64,000 bases of DNA from Hirsutella rhossiliensis (lineage: Eukaryota; Ascomycota; Sordariomycetes; Hypocreales; Ophiocordycipitaceae), in assembly GCF_020360975.1 (NCBI RefSeq), contig NW_025408679.1, forward strand, positions 434,001 through 498,000, written 5' to 3'. Under the pieces are notes generated by a model. That model worked only from the letters and a program-made list of their open reading frames with translations, had not been told where the DNA came from and did not search any database. Made by a program: the position numbers and the translations under genes. This document shows positions 59,870 to 64,000 of this stretch, one piece after another. Within the stretch, counting starts at the first letter, position 1, and each line of letters starts with the position of its first letter.

Positions 59870-62800
59870 TATAAAAGAGGAGCCTACTTTAATATAGGTT
59901 ATAATTAATAACTCCTTACTTATCGCCGCCCTTATAGATAAGGGCTATTAGTATTACGCTATAGTTAACGAGGCGCTTACGCGAGAGATATAAGTACTAG
60001 TAAAAAAGATCGCCCTAAAGCGAGTAAAGGGCGCCTTAAGTATAATAGAGGGTATAGTAATTAAGGGTATTATATAGCTAGCTATAGAGGTCGACGGCTA
60101 CTATAAGCTTATTATAGCCTATATAATCCCTTAACTAGAGTTTCCCTTAATCCTTAGGAAACCTTAGTTATTATATATAGAGTTATACTTAGTTCCGTAC
60201 TAAAAGAAGCTATAGTTTAAGCCTATATAACGGTAGGTCCGCTACGATAATAGTTTTATAAGCGTAGGACTAAGCGTACGAGCTTTATACTCGGCCTAAG
60301 AAGTCCTTACCTCTATCTTTGTAGGAACCGTGCAATAGGTAGAGCGGGAAGAAGGCTAGGCAGCGGCTAACGTAGCGGTCTACGTAGTTAGCTTAGCGGA
60401 TATCGATAAGGCCCTTTAAACGAAGAAGCTAAAGTCGCCCTCTAAGCTATAGTAGTAGATACTAGAGCGCTTTTACGACCTCTTACCGCTATTTAAGTCC
60501 TAGGAAGTAGATAAGCTTAACCTATATAAGCTAGGGGTAGATTATAAGATCGTACTCTATACTAATAAGAAGGGGTAGGAACTACTTATACTATTTAGAC
60601 TATTATATAGTATATTATACGCGGAACTACTAGTACTAAAGAAGACGCTAAGGGACTTCTTAGATAAGGGTTTTATTCGAGTAAGTAGCTTTAAAGTAAG
60701 AGCGCCGGTCTTATTTATATATAAACTAAGGGGCGGGATATAGTTCTATTATAACTATAGGGCTTTAAACGTAATTATAAGGCCGGACCGCTACCCCTTA
60801 CCCTTAATCTTAGATATACTCTATAACCTCTTAAAGGCAAAGTAGTTTATAAAGCTAGATATAAAATAAGCGTTTTATAAGGTATAGATCTTAGAGGGTA
60901 ATAAGTAAAAGATAGCGTTCTATATACGCTATAGCTTATTTAAGTAGCTTATAACGCCCTTCGGCCTATTAAGAGCGCCCGCTACCTTCTAGCGTTATAT
61001 TAATAATATACTTCGCGACTTCCTCGATAAGTTCGCCTTTATATATATAGATAATATCCTTATTTATATAAGCGGCTCTTATAAGGACTATATATAGAAA
61101 GTATAGAGGGTCCTAGAGCGCCTTTAACTTTATAGGCTCTACCTTAACCTAGATAAGTATAAATTTAAGGTTAAAAGGGTTAAGTACCTAGGCTTTATTA
61201 TCTATATAGGTATAGGTATATAAGCGGATCCTATAAAGATCTAGGTAATCTAAGACTAAGCGGCCCTAACTACGTAAATAGGTATATAAAGCTTCCTTAG
61301 GTTCGCGAACTATTATAGGATGTTTATTAAGGGCTTCTCTTATATTATAATGCCCTTAAACGAGATTACTAGGAAGCGGACCGCCTTTCGTTAAGGGCCT
61401 ATATAGGAAGGAGCGTTCTATACGCTTAAGGACCTATTCTCGTAAGCCCCGGTACTGCTTTAGTAGGACTTTAACTAGTCTATATTAGTTAAAGTAGACT
61501 ATAGCGGCTAGGCACTTAAAGGAACGCTCTCTTAAGAGGTAGATAGGTAGAAGTAACTAATAGCGATTTACTCTTATAAGCTAACCCTAGTAAAGTAGAA
61601 TTACGCTATTTATAATAAGGAGATACTAGCGATTATTAGCTACCTTAAATAATAATAAGTAGAGCTCTAGAGCTATAAGAGCTTTAAGGTTCTTATAGAC
61701 TATAGGAACCTTAAGTATTTTATAACCCGCTAGCACCTCTTAGAGCGGTAAGCCCGCTAAGCGGAGTATCTCTTACGCTTTAACTTCTTAATTAAGTACC
61801 GCCTTAAGCGGGACTCCGTAGTCCTAAACGCGCTTTCCTAGAGGGATTAAGACCGGCTAACGGGAGTAAATATCGAGGCCTAGGATCTATAGCTTATCCT
61901 ATAGGAAGCGCTACGGACTTATATAGGAGCTTCCCTAGTAAAGGAAGGCGCGGTAATAGTAAACGAACTTCCCTTTATACCTTTATTACTAGATAAGCTT
62001 CCCTTAGCGCCTTTACCTCGGTTTAGCGAAAAGGGATAGACCGGCCTAGGGGTATACGCGGCGAGATTATTTTAAGATATAGCCCTTTAACGCTTATAGG
62101 ATAGGATAGTAGCTCTAGACTATACCTATAAAAGCGTACGCCGCGCTATAGAGTCCGGCGCTTAACGCTTATATTTAAAGCTAAAGCTAAAGGTATAGGT
62201 AGCCGACTACTATATCGACCTATAAGGCTATCTACGCTAGTAGGGGAGACTATAGGTACTAGGCGTACTATATATTATAGAAGCTAAGGAGAAAGATAGA
62301 CTACTAAAGTAAGATAAATAAAACGAGCTTTAAGGGAGGCTAGTCTAGCTTATCTATAACTCTAGCGTTATAGGTTACCTAGGTAAGCAGGGTATAGCAG
62401 TAGGCTTTATAAGGGACTTTTACTAGCCCCTCCTATAGTACTACGTTCGTCGCTTCCTCTATAACTACGATATCTATAGCTATATAAAGATCTAAAGGGC
62501 GTAGCTTAAAGGGCTACTTAAGTAGCTTCTAGTACTAGACCGGTTCTATATATATATATAGATAGACTTTATAATAGACCTCCCGCTTATAGAGGGTAGT
62601 AACTACTATATATAAGTAATTAAGGACCGACTTAGTAAATTAGTAATACTAAAGCTAATACTATTTATAGATATAAAAGCTTATATAGAGCGCTTCTTTT
62701 AATACTAAGCCTACTTATATAGCTAGCTAGCCTTTATTATAAGCGATAGAGGGTCGAACTAAACTAGCTACTTTTAGTAATACTTATACTAGCTACTTTA

Positions 62801-63625
62801 AATTATATAGCTACTTAGTACGGCCTATTACTTATAGACTAATAAGGGACCTAAGAGGGTTAACTAAGAAGCGTAGGCGTACTTATAAGTAGTTATAGCC
62901 TATAACTAAGTAGACTAAGACCGCTAGCTCCCTACTACCTAGCTCGCGCTAAATAGTAGACCGTAATCCTTTATTTAAATAGCCCCCTTCTTTATAACGT
63001 ATAGCTTTAAGCTGCCCTCCTTAATCTTATTTACCGCTAATATAGTAGTAGAGTAGTATAGTAGTACGTTACTAAAGAGCCGCGCTTCCGCGTTTATATA
63101 GAAGCTATAAGAAACTATAGAATACTATTAATCCGCGATAGCCGCGGCGGCGTAAGATTAAGAGCAGCACGCTAATAAGACTAAGGCGCTAGCGGATAGG
63201 TTTATAGTAGGAGATAAGGTATAGCTTAACCTCTATAACTATAGGTTAGTACGACTAAAAAAGAAACTAAACTAGCTATATATAAAGTTTATAGTATAAA
63301 GGGTTATTAGCTTATAAGTAGTTAAGCTTAATAGTCTCTTAATAGGGGTCTATAATAGGATTAACGTTAACCTCCTTTACTAAGCCTCCTTTAACCCGCT
63401 ACCTAGATAAGAAATAGCGGACGCTTAACCGCCCGTAATTAAGGTAGAAGGGGACAACGAATTTAAGGTCGAGGAGATATAGGCTATACGCTAAAGGAAG
63501 GTAAGCTAAGGGATACGCTAGGAGGTTCTCGTTAAGTAGCGCGGGTACCTTAACCCTACGTAAGAACCTATATATAAGTTTACGGGAGCTATAGCCCTCG
63601 ATAAGTTCGAGACCCTATATAGGCT
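59870..63625 (+). pseudogene. gypsy-C pol: protease, RT, RNase H, integrase, chromodomain
   Basis: Protease region at 59880-60200 (F-P-L-I-L-R-K-P-stop-L-like block after it). RT at about 60480-61300: F-I-R-V-S-S-F-K, V-L-F-I-Y-K-L, Y-N-Y-R-A-L-N, Y-P-L-P-L-I-L-D, K-L-D-I-K-stop-A-F, T-P-F-G-L-L-R-A-P-A-T-F, catalytic Y-I-D-N at 61044-61055 (from YIDD). RNase H follows to about 61850; integrase to about 63390, with V-G-D-K-V-stop-L-N-L near its C-terminus. Chromodomain at about 63455-63620: E-F-K-V-E-E-I, E-V-L-V-K-stop-R-G-Y, N-P-T-stop-E-P-I-Y (family: LVKWRGY, PTWEP). RIP stops throughout; best preserved chromovirus of the window. Confidence 0.9.
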
Positions 63626-63769
63626 AGTAGACGAGAATAATAGACTAATAAACTACTAGTAGTAGCCTAAACTAAGACTATAAAATAGGTAAAGCGGAGT
63701 AGGTAGTTACGGTAATATAAGCGTAATAGTATAAGTAGAGATAAAAATAGCGTTTATTTTAAAGCGGAG
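63626..63769. other. gypsy-C 3' end to low-complexity gene junction
   Basis: Short gap after the chromodomain. No LTR match and no frame supported. Confidence 0.4.
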
Positions 63770-64000
63770 CCCTTAGACTTCCCGAGCTTATTTCTTATTA
63801 TTACCCTTACCCTCGCTATTATTATTATTATCGTCCTTATTAGCCTCCTCCTCCTCCTCCTTCTTAGCGGCGGCGGCGGCGCTCTCTAGCGCGCTAAGTC
63901 GGCCCTCTAGGCCTATAAGCTAGTTAGCGGCGGCGGCGGCTCTAGGGGCGGAGGGGCGGCGGCTAGCTCCGGCGGCGGCAGCAGGGGTAGTAGTAGTAGC
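63770..64000 (-). pseudogene. Low-complexity coding end on the minus strand, runs out of window
   Basis: On the minus strand, one frame reads Ala/Pro/Arg-rich sequence, six Ala, a short L-I-G-L-E-G-R-L-S-A-L-E-S heptad-like piece, six Ala, K-K-E-E-E-E-E, then D-D-N-N-N-N-S-E-G-K-G-N-N-K-K. These are GCC/GCG, GAG and AAT triplet runs. Two stops are RIP-type (AAC-TAG, AAA-TAA). Trinucleotide repeats with this phase are usually coding. It could be the end of a gag with a short coiled coil, or a host gene hit by RIP; its other end is outside the window. Confidence 0.5.

Noticed and set aside
1..64000. Abundant TAG/TAA as a sign of an alternative genetic code (stop codons reassigned to Gln)
   Set aside because: The same change affects non-coding LTRs, removes His and Cys codons to Tyr, and acts on both strands equally; this is mutation, not recoding.
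1..64000. Centromere or subtelomere identity
   Set aside because: RIP-mutated nested retroelements fit both, but there are no telomere repeats or satellite arrays in the window, so the sequence cannot decide.
1..64000. tRNA, rRNA, CRISPR arrays, bacterial promoters or terminators
   Set aside because: None seen. Direct repeats present are LTRs, and the tRNA-like strings are short primer-binding sites.

Overview
The window looks like transposon-only heterochromatin of a filamentous ascomycete (Pezizomycotina) that has been hit hard by repeat-induced point mutation (RIP). The main evidence is dinucleotide composition. CpA and TpG are almost absent from end to end (I count 3 in the first 600 bases), TpA is in large excess, and CpG is largely kept. 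As a result almost every former Gln and Trp codon is now TAG or TAA and no long open frame survives. When in-frame stops are read as mutated Gln or Trp, long coding regions of LINE, Ty1/copia and Ty3/gypsy elements reappear on both strands. I see no intact host gene, tRNA, rRNA or CRISPR array.

Layout. 1-12671 and 27738-34355 are two inverted copies, about 6.6 kb each, of one unit: a Tad-like LINE plus a convergent gene of unknown function lying antisense to it. The left copy is split by a complete Ty1/copia element (copia-1, minus strand, 5573-11621, TSD GTAAT). The 15 kb between the arms is a heavily eroded Ty3/gypsy carrying later insertions: LTRs of a second copia family (copia-2), a non-autonomous element with 673-bp LTRs (14746-16993), a full copia-2 element (19273-26090, TSD ATTAC) containing a solo LTR of its own family, and a 393-bp TRIM (26695-27087, TSD AATAT).

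35093-51775 is a chromodomain-bearing Ty3/gypsy on the minus strand (gypsy-A family, 257-bp LTRs). It carries a second copy of itself inserted into its own antisense accessory gene (37186-45568, TSD AAGGA). The inner element's left LTR is in turn hit by a solo copia-1 LTR (TSD GTAGT), and the outer pol is hit by a solo copia-2 LTR (TSD AATAT). 52415-54250 is a gypsy fragment running from RNase H through integrase to chromodomain. 55475-58455 and 58650-63620 are two copies of a third chromovirus, one far more mutated than the other. The last 230 bases hold a low-complexity coding end on the minus strand.

Insertion order can be read from nesting: eroded gypsy and outer gypsy-A first, then the inner gypsy-A copy and copia-2, then solo LTRs. 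The least mutated insert is the copia-2 solo LTR at 47957-48441. Most interesting are the two separate retroelement families, a LINE and a gypsy, that each carry a conserved antisense gene at the 3' end of pol; I cannot identify either product. All names such as copia-1 are labels made for this annotation. Element edges at LTRs are exact where a TSD is given; coding edges are approximate.
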